DNA of 64,000 nucleotides from Deinococcus budaensis (GTDB lineage Bacteria; Deinococcota; Deinococci; Deinococcales; Deinococcaceae), in the NCBI RefSeq assembly GCF_014201885.1, contig NZ_JACHFN010000001.1:310001-374000 (forward strand), given 5' to 3'. Of the stretch, positions 36,198 through 54,183 are shown piece by piece. The notes below the pieces were generated by a model that saw only the letters and a list, made by a program, of their open reading frames with translations, made no database searches and was not told the DNA's origin. Within the stretch, counting starts at the first letter, position 1, and each line of letters begins with the position of its first letter. Both the position numbers and the translations under genes were made by a program.

Positions 36198-37213
36198 GCC
36201 CGCTGCACCCCCCAGCCTGGCCCGGTCGGGCGTTCCAGCTGGCCTGCCGTCCACTCCAGCCCCGTGAAGGGGTCGTCCCCCAGCAGCAGCGCCCCGTCCA
36301 GATCGGCCCAGTCGCAGGCTCCGGCAAGCTGCGCGGCGGCGGCGATCCCCAGCGAACTCTCGATCATGCAGCCCATCATCACCTGTAGGCCGTGCGCGCG
36401 GGCCAGCCGCAGCGCGGCGAGAGCCTGGAGAGGCCCCCCCAGCTTGGCGAGCTTGAGGTTCACCCCGTCAAAGGCCCCGGCCAGCGCCCGCACGTCGGAG
36501 ACGTGGTGCAGGCTCTCGTCCGCGACCAGCGGCACCCGCGAAAAGGCCCGCAGCCCCGCGTGCCCCTCCAGATCGCCTGCCGCCAGCGGCTGCTCGACGA
36601 GTTCCACCCGCGCCGCGTCCAGCACGCCCAGCATTCGCCGCGCCTGCGGGCGCGTCCAGGCCGCGTTCGCGTCCACCCGCAGCGCGGCGGCGGGCGCCTC
36701 CTCGCGCAGAGCCTCCACGATCCGCTCGTCCTGCGCGGTGCCCAGCTTGACCTTCAGCACCCCGTGCCCGCGCGCGGCGGCCTCGCGCGCCTCGCGCCGC
36801 ATGTCCTCCAATTCGCCCAGGCCCACCGTGAAGCTGCTCTCGGGCAGCGGGGCGGGGGACAGCCCCAGCAGCCGCCCCACCGGCACGCCCGCCGAGCAGG
36901 CCGCCCACTCGACCGCCGCCATCTCCAGCGCGCATTTCACGCTGGGATGGTGAAAGGGCATGAGTGCCGCCATCCGCGCGTGCAACCCGTCCCAGTCCCA
37001 GGGGTCAGTCAGCGCGGGGGCCAGCAGCGGGAGCACCGCCGCCACCGTCCCCGCCGTCTCGCCGTAAAAGGCGTTCGGCGCCGCCTCGCCGCGCCCGGTG
37101 ACGCCCTCCTGCTCGAAAGTCACGAAGGTGCGCGGATAGCTCGTGTGCGTCCAGCGCGCGATGCCGAAGGGCCGCGCGGTGTGCAGCTCCAGCGTCTCCC
37201 AGCGGACGCTCAC
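36194..37213 (-). CDS. Dipeptide epimerase (L-Ala-D/L-Glu epimerase type)
   Basis: A 339-residue enolase-superfamily enzyme. The KVKLG lysine motif, Asp in RVDANAAW, the Glu of VEQPL, Asp-Glu in VADESLH and the KLAKLGG lysine are the metal ligands and acid/base pair of the muconate-lactonizing subgroup. The NlpC/P60 gene directly upstream mirrors the ykfB-ykfC pairing in Bacillus, so epimerising L-Ala-D-Glu from murein peptides is the best guess. The GTG start overlaps the upstream stop (GTGA). Confidence 0.85.
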   Translation of the reverse strand: MSVRWETLELHTARPFGIARWTHTSYPRTFVTFEQEGVTGRGEAAPNAFYGETAGTVAAVLPLLAPALTDPWDWDGLHARMAALMPFHHPSVKCALEMAAVEWAACSAGVPVGRLLGLSPAPLPESSFTVGLGELEDMRREAREAAARGHGVLKVKLGTAQDERIVEALREEAPAAALRVDANAAWTRPQARRMLGVLDAARVELVEQPLAAGDLEGHAGLRAFSRVPLVADESLHHVSDVRALAGAFDGVNLKLAKLGGPLQALAALRLARAHGLQVMMGCMIESSLGIAAAAQLAGACDWADLDGALLLGDDPFTGLEWTAGQLERPTGPGWGVQRA

Positions 37214-38106
37214 GCCCGCCACCGCCCGAAGCCGCTCAGCTCGCGCGCCAGCCGCGTGCCGTACTCGCCCTCGCCCAGCGTCTCGACCGTCACGCGCAGG
37301 TGGGTCGCGTTCGCGTGGACCATCTGCCGCCCGTCCAGCATCACCCCGACGTGGCCGGGAAAGAACGCCAGGTCCCCGCGCCCCGGCACCTCCACCGCCG
37401 GGAGAAAGGCCTGCTGCTGGTCGGCGTCGCGCGGCAGCCCGCGCCCCAGCGCCGCGTAGGCGAGCTGGGTCAGCCCCGAGCAGTCCAGCCCCCAGGCGCT
37501 GCGCCCGCCCCACACGTAGGGCGCCTCCAGCAACCGCAGGGCGAAGGCGGCCGCGTCTCCCGGCACGTCGGGGCGCAGCGCGGCCTCGCCCACCCAGGCC
37601 TCCTCGCCGCCGGGGAGCCGCACCGGCACCCAGCGCCGCCCAGCCCCCTCGGTCACGACCTCGCCGGGTGCCCGGGTGAGCCGCGCCCCCGCGCACAGCT
37701 CTGCGAGGACTGCGCGGCTGACCCCCGGCCCCGCGAAAGCGTGGGCACGCAGGGCGGTCACCCTCAGCTCCTCGCCGCCGGCCTCCTCCGCCCCCACCAG
37801 CGCCTGCGCCCGTGCCCAGCCCAGGTAGCCGTCGTGCGCGGTGCGGACCCAGCTCCAGCCGTCCCCGCGCGTGTAGAGGACCTCCAGCGCCTCACCCGGC
37901 AGCGCCTCGCTGACCTGCGCGGCCCCGGCGTCCGGGCGGGCACGCAGGCTGACCCGCGCCTTGCCCGCGCGGGCGGGGTGCGGCGTGACGAACTGCCAGC
38001 CCTCCTCCCCCCCCGGCAGGCGGCCCCGCAGGGCGACCTCCGCCAGGCGCGCCTGGGGGTCGAAAGCGTGGGTCCGGGGGTCGAGTTCGGCGGGAAAGAC
38101 GCTCAT
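37210..38106 (-). CDS. NlpC/P60 endopeptidase with SH3-like domains (YkfC-like)
   Basis: A 298-residue protein. Two SH3-type regions (about 60-110 and 115-170) precede an NlpC/P60 domain. The latter has the nucleophile Cys in LDCSGLTQLAY and His in FFPGHVGVM. Such enzymes cut the gamma-D-Glu-diamino-acid bond of murein tripeptides. There is no signal peptide, so it should act on imported peptides in the cytosol. TACCCT ends 7 bases before the ATG, which may give a secondary leaderless promoter inside the operon. Confidence 0.87.
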   Translation of the reverse strand: MSVFPAELDPRTHAFDPQARLAEVALRGRLPGGEEGWQFVTPHPARAGKARVSLRARPDAGAAQVSEALPGEALEVLYTRGDGWSWVRTAHDGYLGWARAQALVGAEEAGGEELRVTALRAHAFAGPGVSRAVLAELCAGARLTRAPGEVVTEGAGRRWVPVRLPGGEEAWVGEAALRPDVPGDAAAFALRLLEAPYVWGGRSAWGLDCSGLTQLAYAALGRGLPRDADQQQAFLPAVEVPGRGDLAFFPGHVGVMLDGRQMVHANATHLRVTVETLGEGEYGTRLARELSGFGRWRA

Positions 38107-38148
38107 CGTCCCCAGGGTAGCCCGTCCCAGCCGTGCCCGTCAGGCCCC

Positions 38149-39155
<1,007 letters not shown>

Positions 39156-39159
<4 letters not shown>

Positions 39160-39845
39160 GCCCCGCCGCCCTCCACCAGGTCCAGCACCGCGCTCAGGCT
39201 GTGCAGCGCGCCTGGCGTGCGGCCCGTGTGGTCGATCAGGGCGGCGGGCATCCCCAGCGCGCGGGCGGCCTCCACATTCTCGGGGCGGTCGTCCACGAAC
39301 AGCACGGCCCCGGCGGGCAGCCCCAGCCTCTCCAGCGTGGCCTGGAACGCCCGGGCCTCGGGCTTGTGCGCCCCCACCGTGCAGCTTGCCACCGCCACGT
39401 CCACCAGATCGGCCAGCCCCACCGCCTCCAGCGTCCGGCCGATGCTCGGCAGCGTGTTGCTCAGCACCCCGATCTGCAAGCCGCGCGCCCGCAGCGCCTC
39501 CAGCACCTCGCGCGCTCCCGCCACCGGCTTGAGATAGCGCTCGTAGGGAAAGGCCGCCATCAGCGCCGGGGTGTGGGCCATGTCCAGTCCCAGCCGCCCC
39601 GCCAGCGCCCCGGCATACGCGGTCCAGAAGGCGGCCTCGTCCTCCTCGGTGCGCAGGTCCCACCATGCCCCCGCCTGTTCCGCCCACTGCGCCGCCAGCG
39701 CCCGCTCCACCCGCCCGGCGTCCAGCCCGAACTCGCGCGCCGTCCACAGCGCGGCCTCGCGGTAGACGGCGTGGTCGGTGCGCGTCAGGGTATCGTCGCG
39801 GTCGAACAGCACCGCCTGAAGGGGCCGAACAGCAGAAACCGTCAT
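39156..39845 (-). CDS. HAD-family hydrolase
   Basis: A 229-residue haloacid-dehalogenase-type phosphatase. Motif I reads LFDRDDTLTRTD, which keeps the two Asp although the first is followed by Arg. Motif II is in VLSNT, and motifs III/IV are in HKPEARAF and LFVDDRPEN. It heads the operon of M19, NlpC/P60, epimerase and Gfo genes. TAGACT ends 7 bases before the ATG, giving a leaderless transcript. The substrate is unknown. Confidence 0.85.
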
Positions 39846-39905
39846 GTGCGCCAGTCTAGGCGGGGGGGGCCATGTTGTCCTGTCCTATCGGTGGTGTCAA
39901 AAATC

Positions 39906-39952
39906 CGACAAAAGCTTCACGATCCGGATTTATCGTGAAGCTTTTCACTAGT
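39906..39952 (-). repeat. Dispersed palindromic repeat, copy 4 (best-preserved arms)
   Basis: Perfect 14-bp arms (39910-39923 and 39932-39945) flank 8 bases (CCGGATTT); the extra half-site TTTTCACTAG is present. It is the only copy between divergent genes: about 60 bp upstream of the HAD operon start and 140 bp upstream of the aminotransferase. The rest of the 248-bp gap holds only the two promoters. Confidence 0.9.
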
Positions 39953-40093
39953 AATATAGCCTTCCACTTCTGGGAGGGCTACTTCTCCGTAACATCAAAA
40001 TCTCAGCAACCCTATTGCGCTCTATCCCCCTGAGAACAGTTGTCCAGCAATGCCGTTGCGGCCGCTCCCACAGCGGGTGCTACACTCGTCGCC

Positions 40094-41257
40094 ATGCCCG
40101 TGGACCTGCCCGGCCTGCTGTCCCCACGCCCCCACCTGCTGCTGACCCCAGGGCCGACCCCGCTGCACCCGCGCGCGCAGGAGGCGCTGGGGCGCGAGTT
40201 GCTGGGCCACATGGACCCCGAAGTGTTCGCGCTCAACCGCGAGATTCAGCAGGACCTGCGCGCGATGTACGGGGCGGCGCCCGGCACCTTCACGGCGCTG
40301 CTGGCGGGTACCGGCAGTCTGGGGATGGAGGCGGGCTTCGCCAATCTGGTCGAACCGGGCGACGAGGTGCTGGTGTGCGTCAATGGCGCTTTCGGCGCCC
40401 GGATGGCCGAGATGGCGGCCCGCTACGGCGCCCGCGTCCGGCAGGTCGCGGCCCCCCACGGCGAGGCGATCCGGCCGGAGGACGTGGCCGCGCAGCTCGG
40501 CGGCGTGAGCCTGGTCGCCCTGGTCCACGGCGAGACCAGCACCGGGGTGCTCAACCCGCTGGGGCAGATCGCGAAGCTGGTGCGGGAGAGCGGCGCGCTG
40601 CTCACCGTGGACGCGGTCACGACTGCGGGCATGGAGCCGTTTCACATGGCCGAGTGGGGCATCGACTACGTGTACACCGGGGCACAAAAATGCCTCTCGG
40701 CGCCTCCCGGGGTGGCGCCGGTGGCGATCAGCGACCGGGCGCTCGCGCGTCAGGCGGCGCGGCGCACCCCCACGCCGCTGTGGTACTGCGATTTCTCGGG
40801 GCTGCGCGACTACTGGGAGCGTCAGGCCTACCACCACACCGTGCCGGTCCACCTGCACTACGCGCTGCACGCCGCCCTGCGCGCCGCGCTGGAAGAGGGC
40901 CTGCCCGCCCGCCGCGCCCGCGTGGCCGCGCTGGGCCGCGCCCTGCTCTCGGCGCTGGCCCCGCTGGGCTTTACCCCCTACGTGCCTGACCCTGCCGCGC
41001 GGCTGCCGACGGTCCTGGCCCTGCGCCTGCCGCCGGGACTCGACGACGCGGCCACCCGTCAGGCGCTGCGGGCCCGCGAGATCAGCATCACGGGCGGCCT
41101 GGGGCCGACGGCGGGACTGATCTGGCGCCTGGGCCTGATGGGCGAGGCCGCCCGGCCCGCGCCCTACCGCCGCCTGCTGCACGAACTGGAAGACCTGCTG
41201 GCCGCTCCCGGCCTGTGCGGGCGCTTCGACGAGGCGCTGGCACCGCTGCCCGCCTGA
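40094..41257 (+). CDS. PLP-dependent aminotransferase, alanine--glyoxylate / serine--pyruvate type
   Basis: A 387-residue class V aminotransferase. The [17 protein letters not shown] start, [10 protein letters not shown], the Asp of [12 protein letters not shown] and the Schiff-base Lys in [13 protein letters not shown] are typical of the AGT/SPT group. It probably moves an amino group between alanine or serine and glyoxylate or pyruvate. A longer frame exists, but TACACT ends 7 bases before the ATG at 40094, which argues for this leaderless start. Confidence 0.87.
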   Translation: MPVDLPGLLSPRPHLLLTPGPTPLHPRAQEALGRELLGHMDPEVFALNREIQQDLRAMYGAAPGTFTALLAGTGSLGMEAGFANLVEPGDEVLVCVNGAFGARMAEMAARYGARVRQVAAPHGEAIRPEDVAAQLGGVSLVALVHGETSTGVLNPLGQIAKLVRESGALLTVDAVTTAGMEPFHMAEWGIDYVYTGAQKCLSAPPGVAPVAISDRALARQAARRTPTPLWYCDFSGLRDYWERQAYHHTVPVHLHYALHAALRAALEEGLPARRARVAALGRALLSALAPLGFTPYVPDPAARLPTVLALRLPPGLDDAATRQALRAREISITGGLGPTAGLIWRLGLMGEAARPAPYRRLLHELEDLLAAPGLCGRFDEALAPLPA

Positions 41258-41296
41258 GCAGCCCCGCGCAACAGGGGAGAGGCCGCCCGCCGCCTG

Positions 41297-42001
41297 TCAG
41301 CCCATGCGCCCGCTGCGAATCACGTCGGCAATCACCGGGGGCAGGTTCCAGGCCAGGATGTCGAACGCCGAGGAAGCGTAGTCGTACGTCACCTTGTGCA
41401 GCGTGACGCGCGGCTTGCGGCCCACACAGTCGATCAGCGCCACGTCGGCGCCGGGTTCGGAATTGAGGCTCAGGCCCACCGAGCCGGGGTCCACGAAGGT
41501 CGTGTCGCCCACCACCCGCACGAAAGGCACGTGCGATCCGCCGACCACGACCACGCGCGCGCCCAGGCGCTCGGCGAGGTCTTCCAGCTCGCGCTCGGGG
41601 GCCATCAGGTCGAGGCGCTCGTCCGGGTCGTGCGGGCTGCCGTGGAAATAGCGCACCCGGCCGACCGGCGTCGTCAGGCGGCCCCCCGGCGGCAAGCGGC
41701 GCAGAAAGTCGAGCTGCCCCGGGTCCAGCACGCCCCGGGTCCAGTCCAGCACCTGATCGGCCACCCCGTGGCGCTCGGGGCGCTCACCGATCTCCAGCGC
41801 CACCCGCAGGTCGCTCGACCCCAGCCCCGTGACCCAGCCCTCGCGCCGCACCAGGTCGATCACCGGCCCCGGGCTGGCGCCGTAGCCCACCAAGTCGCCC
41901 AGGACGATCACCCCGTTGACCGGGGTCCCCTCCAGGAAACGCCTGACCGCTGTCAACGCGTGGATATTGCCGTGCAGGTCACTGATAAAGGCCAGTCTCA
42001 A
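41297..42001 (-). CDS. Metallophosphoesterase (YfcE/calcineurin-like)
   Basis: A 234-residue calcineurin-like phosphoesterase. Metal motifs ISDLHGN (6-12), VLGDLVGYG, the GSSD variant in place of [12 protein letters not shown] in place of GHTH and DPGSVG are recognisable. GSSD replaces the usual Asn-His-Asp catalytic triplet, which may alter or reduce activity. It appears to start at a TTG, since no ATG or GTG precedes [10 protein letters not shown] closely. The substrate is unknown. Confidence 0.82.
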   Translation of the reverse strand: MRLAFISDLHGNIHALTAVRRFLEGTPVNGVIVLGDLVGYGASPGPVIDLVRREGWVTGLGSSDLRVALEIGERPERHGVADQVLDWTRGVLDPGQLDFLRRLPPGGRLTTPVGRVRYFHGSPHDPDERLDLMAPERELEDLAERLGARVVVVGGSHVPFVRVVGDTTFVDPGSVGLSLNSEPGADVALIDCVGRKPRVTLHKVTYDYASSAFDILAWNLPPVIADVIRSGRMG

Positions 42002-42090
42002 AGTGGGTCCATGCTACGGCAAAGGCGGGGCCTTGCGGGCAGGTGGGTTGCCCCCGGTGGGGGAGCGCCACTGCCCCCTATCATGGCGCG

Positions 42091-43561
<1,471 letters not shown>

Positions 43562-43569
<8 letters not shown>

Positions 43570-44533
43570 AACGCTCGACGATGTCGTCGAGGTCGTCTTC
43601 CGGCACCTCGACATAGCGCCGGGTGGTGTCCACCTGCTCGTGTCCCAGGAACCCGGCCACCCGCGTGAAATCCCGGGTCGCCGCGTACAGCTGGGTTCCC
43701 GCATACTTGCGCCCTGCATGGAAGCCCCGAAATTCGTGTTCTCGCCCACATTTCAGCGCCAATTTTTGTAGGCGCTCGTAGGCGGTCGAGTAGGCGCGCC
43801 AGGGCAGGACGCGGCCGGAGGCTGCCGCGCCTGCCTCGGCCTGAAGCGCAGTCAGGGCGTCTCGCAGCCGGGCGCTGAGCGGCACCCGCCGCGCCTTGTC
43901 CCCCTTGCCGTGGGCGACCAGCAGGCGGCGGCGCTCCAGGTCCACGTGCCTCCACTCGACGGCCAGCGCTTCCGCGATGCGCAGCCCCGCGTGCGTGAGC
44001 AGCAGCAGCAGCGCCCGTTCGTGGGGATCGGCCTCGGCGAGCATCGCCGCCACGAAATCGGACCGGTAAGGCGGGTTTTTCACGATGCCCTTGGTCCGGT
44101 CTTTCGGACGCTTGACATCCGCGAAGGGGTCGGCGTCGGTCGCGCCTGCCCAGCGCAGGGCGCGGTACAGGGCCACGGCCGCCGCGACCCGGGCCTGCAC
44201 GGTCGCGGGTTTGAGGCCCAACGCCGTCAGGCCCGTGACGTAGAGGGAAGGCTCACGCCGCGCGGGATGCAGCAGGTTCCAGGCCTGGTCCCGGGCATGG
44301 TCCACCAGCACCTCGATGCCCTTGCGGTAGGCCCGCAGCGTATGAGGACTGAGCCGCACGCCGCCGCCCGTCTCGGTGGTCAGGTAAGCGAGCGTCAGCG
44401 CCCACAGGTCCTCAAAGGCTTTGTCCCGCGCCGCCGTCACCGCGCGGACCCGCAGCGCCTCGTCGGTGAGTCCGCTGAAGGCCCGGGCTTGTGCGAGGCG
44501 GTCACCGCTGTACGGAAGCAGGTCGTCGGACAT
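43562..44533 (-). CDS. Tyrosine recombinase, XerC/XerD type
   Basis: A 323-residue integrase. A SAM-like DNA-binding domain (residues 1-140) precedes the catalytic domain with all six key residues: Arg185 (AGLRIAEAL), Lys210 (HGKGDK), His272 and Arg275 (FHAGRK), His298 (GFLGHEQ) and Tyr307 (RRYVEV). No phage or transposon genes accompany it, which suggests a chromosomal Xer role. I use the ATG at 44533 because TATCAT ends 8 bases before it. A TGATAA-6-TTATCA inverted repeat (44543-44560) overlaps that box. Confidence 0.85.
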
Positions 44534-44542
44534 CAATGCCGA

Positions 44543-44560
44543 TGATAACATGCCTTATCA
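44543..44560. promoter_or_regulatory. Operator-like inverted repeat at the recombinase promoter
   Basis: TGATAA (44543-44548) and TTATCA (44555-44560) are perfect inverted repeats with a 6-base spacer. They overlap the minus-strand TATCAT box (44542-44547) of the recombinase gene. A bound protein could block transcription; the binder is unknown. Confidence 0.4.
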
Positions 44561-44636
44561 ACGGCGCCGCTGGACTGTGCGCACCCACCCAAGAACGCCC
44601 TGGCCTCGGCGGGAGCGTTCAGCGGCGAGGGCGCGT

Positions 44637-45626
<990 letters not shown>

Positions 45627-45637
45627 TAGACTGCCCC

Positions 45638-46022
<385 letters not shown>

Positions 46023-46033
46023 CTGTTCTTCCT

Positions 46034-46076
46034 GGAGGGCGGCCCCCGCGTGGTGGCCGCCCTCTCCCCTGTTTTG
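46034..46076 (+). terminator. Terminator after the lipoprotein gene
   Basis: A perfect 10-bp stem (46035-46044 with 46055-46064) has a 10-base loop; TCCCCTGTTTT follows. Confidence 0.8.
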
Positions 46077-46102
46077 GCAGGCGGCTGGGGCCGCTGGCGG
46101 CG

Positions 46103-49146
<3,044 letters not shown>

Positions 49147-49153
49147 GGGCGAG

Positions 49154-49178
49154 GGAGGCGGCGGCCTCCTTGCTCTTA
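49154..49178 (+). terminator. Terminator after aspS
   Basis: A 6-bp stem GGAGGC/GCCTCC (49154-49159 with 49164-49169) with a GGCG loop is followed by TTGCTCTTA. Repeat copy 5 starts eight bases later. Confidence 0.6.
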
Positions 49179-49185
49179 TGGTACT

Positions 49186-49229
49186 AAGTGAAAGTATTCA
49201 CGATAAATCCAGATCGTGAAAGGTTTATT
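49186..49229 (+). repeat. Dispersed palindromic repeat, copy 5
   Basis: Perfect 8-bp arms TTCACGAT (49197-49204) and ATCGTGAA (49213-49220) flank 8 bases; the extra AAGTGAAA half-site is on the left. It lies 40 bp past aspS with its T-tract pointing away from aspS. The T-tract overlaps the stop codon (49225-49227) of the convergent histidine phosphatase gene. Confidence 0.88.
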
Positions 49230-49863
49230 CGACCGCCAATGCGGCGAGGTGCGGATGCTCGGCCAGGCGGCGCACCTGCCAGCCTGACGCGCCGCGCTCC
49301 AGCTCGGTCACGGCGGTGTTGGCGTGGGCGTACCGTGGGTCGTCCCAGACGGCGCGGGGGGCGAGGTCGAGGAGGCGGGCCAGGACAGCGGTCAGCGCCC
49401 CCCCGTGCGAGACGACGATGGGGGTGGTGCCCGGCTGGGTCAGCGGCTGCTCCAGCGCGGCCAGAAAACGGGTCGCCACCGCGTCCAGCGTCTCGCCGCC
49501 GGGAAAGCCGAAGGCGCCGCCGGGCAGCTCCAGCTCGTGCGCGTGGGTGCGCAGGTGGGCGTAGGGGCGGCCTGACCAGCCCGGACCGACCTCGATCTCG
49601 TGCAGGCCGTCCAGCAGGGTGACGGGCTGGCCGAGGGCCTCCCCGATGGCCCCGGCGGTCTGCCCGGCGCGCAGGTAACGGCTGGCGTAGACGCGCGGGG
49701 CGGGAAGGTTCAGCCCAGTCAGCCAGGTGGCCACGGCGCGGGCCTGGCGCTGGCCCAGCGCGTCGAGGGGGTCGTCGTGGGCGGCGCCGAGGGTCTGGGC
49801 GACGTTGCTGGCCGTCTGGCCGTGGCGGACCAGCAGCAGGCGGGAGGCAGAGGAAGGGGACAC
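49225..49863 (-). CDS. Histidine phosphatase (phosphoglycerate-mutase-like)
   Basis: A 212-residue branch-1 histidine phosphatase. The RHG motif with its phosphorylated His is in LLVRHGQTASN, and the second His lies in VVSHGGALTAVLARLL. Conserved Arg and Glu positions (SRYLRAGQTA; LHEIEVGPGWSGR) are present. It removes phosphate from a small metabolite that cannot be named. The GTG start follows TAGACT by 7 bases, and that box overlaps the stop of the esterase gene upstream. Its TAA lies inside the edge of repeat copy 5. Confidence 0.85.
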   Translation of the reverse strand: MSPSSASRLLLVRHGQTASNVAQTLGAAHDDPLDALGQRQARAVATWLTGLNLPAPRVYASRYLRAGQTAGAIGEALGQPVTLLDGLHEIEVGPGWSGRPYAHLRTHAHELELPGGAFGFPGGETLDAVATRFLAALEQPLTQPGTTPIVVSHGGALTAVLARLLDLAPRAVWDDPRYAHANTAVTELERGASGWQVRRLAEHPHLAALAVE

Positions 49864-49873
49864 GCCCGGAAGT

Positions 49874-51061
49874 CTAAGGGTGAAGGGCGAACGCGACCGC
49901 TTCCGGGAAGGCCTCGGCCCACATCAGGAAGTCGTGGCCCCCGACGCGCTCCACCAGCCGGGTGGGATTGCCCGCCTGCCGGGTCAGGGCCGCGTAGCGG
50001 CGGGCCGCCCCCAGGAAAGACGGCTCCAGGGTACCGCCCTGGGTGAACACCCGCGCGGCGGGATGCGGCGCGGCCTGGGCACCCGCGTTGCTGGGACTCA
50101 GGGCGATCACGCCCCGGAAGACCCCGGGAGAATGGGCCGCCATGCTGATGGCCCACGCGCCCCCGTTCGAGAAGCCGCCGACCGCGCGGGCCTGGGGGGT
50201 GGGCTTCAGATGGTACTCGCGCTCCATCTGCGGGAGAACCGTGTTCAGGACGAACCGCTCGTGGGCGGCAAAGGCGGCGGCCCCGCCAGGGAGACCCTCG
50301 AGATACTCCAGGCTGCGGCGGTCGTCCTCGGGACGGTAGGTCGTGCTGCCGGGGGCCAGTGACGGCCCATTCTCGATGCCGACCAGCACGGCGCGGGGGG
50401 CCTTCCCGGCGCGGATCGCGGGTTCGAGGCTGCGGGCGAGCGCTTCGGCCGAGTCGCCGTCTGCCAGGTACACGGCGGGGAGGCTCTCGGCGGGCGTCCA
50501 GCCGGGCGGCGTGTACACCGTGATCCGGCGCGCTCCGATCCGCGCCTCCCCCGAGGAGAGGGAAAAGCGGTCCACCCGGCCCAGCAGGTGCGGCGCTTCC
50601 GGGCTGGCCGCAGGCGCCTGCGGGCCGCGCCAGGTGAGGGGTGGGGGCGCGCTGCCCGGCTGGCCGCCGACCACAGACAGCGACAGGGCCGCCCGCTCGA
50701 CGTGACGGACCCGGGCCGTCACCGCCCAGAAGCGGGTGCCGGGCAGCGGCGCGAGCGGGAGTTGCAGGCCGCAGCACAGGCTGACCTCGCGGGTTCCGGG
50801 CGGGGCGTGGTACAGCACGGTCAGGCGGTCCGGGCCGGGCTGCACGCTGAGCTGCCCGGGCGCGGGCAGGCGGGTGCCGGGCGGCAGCGGGAGGCGCAGG
50901 CGGCAGCCGTCCTCGCCGCGCACACCTCCACCGGGCGCGTCACAGTCCACCGGCCAGCGGGAGGCCGCCGCGAAATCGGGAACCGGCAGGCGGGGGCCGC
51001 CCGCGCCTCCGGCCAGGGCCGACGAGACGAGCAGCAGGGGGAGCAGCAGAGAAGCGCGCAT
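49874..51061 (-). CDS. Exported esterase (enterochelin esterase/Fes-like fold)
   Basis: A 395-residue protein with a signal peptide ([18 protein letters not shown]). An N-terminal beta-rich region (about 20-160) precedes an esterase-D-type alpha/beta hydrolase domain. The latter has VYLADGDS, the nucleophile elbow GGFSNGGAW, and a His in the VGGHDFLMW end. Several cysteines near the start (DCDAPGG; DGCRLRL) could form disulfides. A GGAGGTC site precedes the ATG. Members cleave siderophore or carbohydrate esters outside the cytosol; the substrate is unknown. Confidence 0.82.
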   Translation of the reverse strand: MRASLLLPLLLVSSALAGGAGGPRLPVPDFAAASRWPVDCDAPGGGVRGEDGCRLRLPLPPGTRLPAPGQLSVQPGPDRLTVLYHAPPGTREVSLCCGLQLPLAPLPGTRFWAVTARVRHVERAALSLSVVGGQPGSAPPPLTWRGPQAPAASPEAPHLLGRVDRFSLSSGEARIGARRITVYTPPGWTPAESLPAVYLADGDSAEALARSLEPAIRAGKAPRAVLVGIENGPSLAPGSTTYRPEDDRRSLEYLEGLPGGAAAFAAHERFVLNTVLPQMEREYHLKPTPQARAVGGFSNGGAWAISMAAHSPGVFRGVIALSPSNAGAQAAPHPAARVFTQGGTLEPSFLGAARRYAALTRQAGNPTRLVERVGGHDFLMWAEAFPEAVAFALHP

Positions 51062-51198
51062 GGAAGACCTCCGGTGCAGGGGGGGGCAGCGGGCGGGAGC
51101 GTTGAGGGATCAGCCCGGTCACCTTATCCCGGGCGGGGAGAGGCCGGGCGCCGCTTTGCCTTACGGTGACGTGCGGGCGCCCTCCCCTATCCTGGGGC

Positions 51199-53067
<1,869 letters not shown>

Positions 53068-53074
53068 CTCGCTG

Positions 53075-53115
53075 CAAAAGAAGTCGCCCCCTCCGCTGCA
53101 CGAGGGGGCGATTTC
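53075..53115. terminator. Bidirectional terminator between uvrC and a small gene
   Basis: A perfect 10-bp stem (53084-53093 with 53102-53111) with an 8-base loop has A-rich sequence on the left (CAAAAGAAG) and TTTCT on the right. It can serve both convergent genes. Confidence 0.8.
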
Positions 53116-53130
53116 TGATGGGGCGGCGAC

Positions 53131-53301
53131 TCATGCGGGCCGGACGCGGGGGCGCAGGTGCAGGGCGCCGAGCAGCGCGGCGAGGGGGCGCAAAGCGGGA
53201 CGGGCCGCGCGGGCCGAGCGGGCGTCGCGTTCGCGCTGGGCCTCGGCCAGCAGGCTCTGGGCGCGGTCGCGGCTGAAGGCGAGCTGAAGCTGGACGTTCA
53301 T
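53131..53301 (-). CDS. Small basic protein of unknown function (56 aa)
   Basis: Not recognised. The ATG at 53301 is preceded by an AAGGAAGG ribosome site at normal spacing, and a shared terminator lies just past the stop. The 56-residue product begins with a short amphipathic stretch ([17 protein letters not shown]) predicted to be helical, then an Arg/Ala-rich helix and a basic end. No membrane segment is seen. It lies divergent from the PAP2 phosphatase gene. Confidence 0.6.
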   Translation of the reverse strand: MNVQLQLAFSRDRAQSLLAEAQRERDARSARAARPALRPLAALLGALHLRPRVRPA

Positions 53302-53466
53302 GGGGGGCCTTCCTTTCGGCCGCTCGGCGCTCCGCGTTTCCATGGGGAGTGGGGCGCTTTCCCGGCTGCCTCCATGGTGCGCCCGGGGGCAGCGGCGCCA
53401 CATCGGCGGGGTGGCGCAGGCCCGGGTGCGCCGAATGGCGGAGCGGGCCGCTTTAGAGTGATGCCC

Positions 53467-54141
53467 ATGCGCCGTGACCTTCCCACGTTGCTGGCCGCGC
53501 ACTGGACGCGGCTGGCGCTGCTGCTGCTGGGCGTGCTGGGACCGCTGGCCCTGTTTGCCGACCTCGCCGGGGACGTGCTGCGGACAGGCGGCTTCGGGTG
53601 GGACCGGACGATCCTGGCGGGGGTGGCGAGCAGCCGCACGCCGGACGGGACTTTCGCGGCGCAGGCGCTCTCGACCCTGGGCGGGCTGTGGGCGCTGCCG
53701 CTGGTCGTGGGCGCCCTGGCGCTGGGGCTGGCCCGGGCCGGGGGGCGGGCGCACGCCCGCTTCCTGGTGGGCGCGGTGGCGGGGGCGGCGGCCCTGAACG
53801 TGCTGGTCAAGCTGGTGTTCCAGCGGCCCCGCCCGGCCGACCTGGTCGCCGTGCTGACCGAGCCGGGCTTTTCCTTTCCCAGCGGGCACGCCATGAGCAA
53901 CCTGGCGTTCGGGTACGCGCTGACACTGGTGTTCTGGCACACCCGCTGGCGCTGGCCGGTCGCCCTGCTGGGCTGCGGCTGGGGGCTGGCGGTGGGCCTG
54001 AGCCGCATCTACCTGGGCGTGCATTACCCCAGCGACGTGCTGGCGGGTTTCGCGGCCTCGGTCGCCTGGGTGGCGGGGCTGTACCTGATTCTGGGGCGGC
54101 GCTGGCCCGCGCTGCGGCGTTCGCCGCGCCCAGGGCGGTGA
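53467..54141 (+). CDS. PAP2-family membrane phosphatase
   Basis: A 224-residue integral membrane phosphatase with about five or six hydrophobic segments. The three signature blocks are intact: [18 protein letters not shown] and [16 protein letters not shown], which carry the two catalytic His. It should remove phosphate from a lipid pyrophosphate or phosphatidate at the outer face of the membrane. TAGAGT ends 7 bases before the ATG at 53467, so that start is chosen over the ATG at 53461, which is directly adjacent to the box. Confidence 0.87.
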   Translation: MRRDLPTLLAAHWTRLALLLLGVLGPLALFADLAGDVLRTGGFGWDRTILAGVASSRTPDGTFAAQALSTLGGLWALPLVVGALALGLARAGGRAHARFLVGAVAGAAALNVLVKLVFQRPRPADLVAVLTEPGFSFPSGHAMSNLAFGYALTLVFWHTRWRWPVALLGCGWGLAVGLSRIYLGVHYPSDVLAGFAASVAWVAGLYLILGRRWPALRRSPRPGR

Positions 54142-54183
54142 GGACCGCAGGGGACGGCCGAGGTGGAACCGGAAGCCCGCGCC

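Noticed and set aside
39906..39952. The repeats as the radiation/desiccation response motif bound by DdrO
   Set aside because: That motif is a TTATG...CATAA-type palindrome; the TTCACGA/TCGTGAA core does not match, and most copies lie past gene ends.
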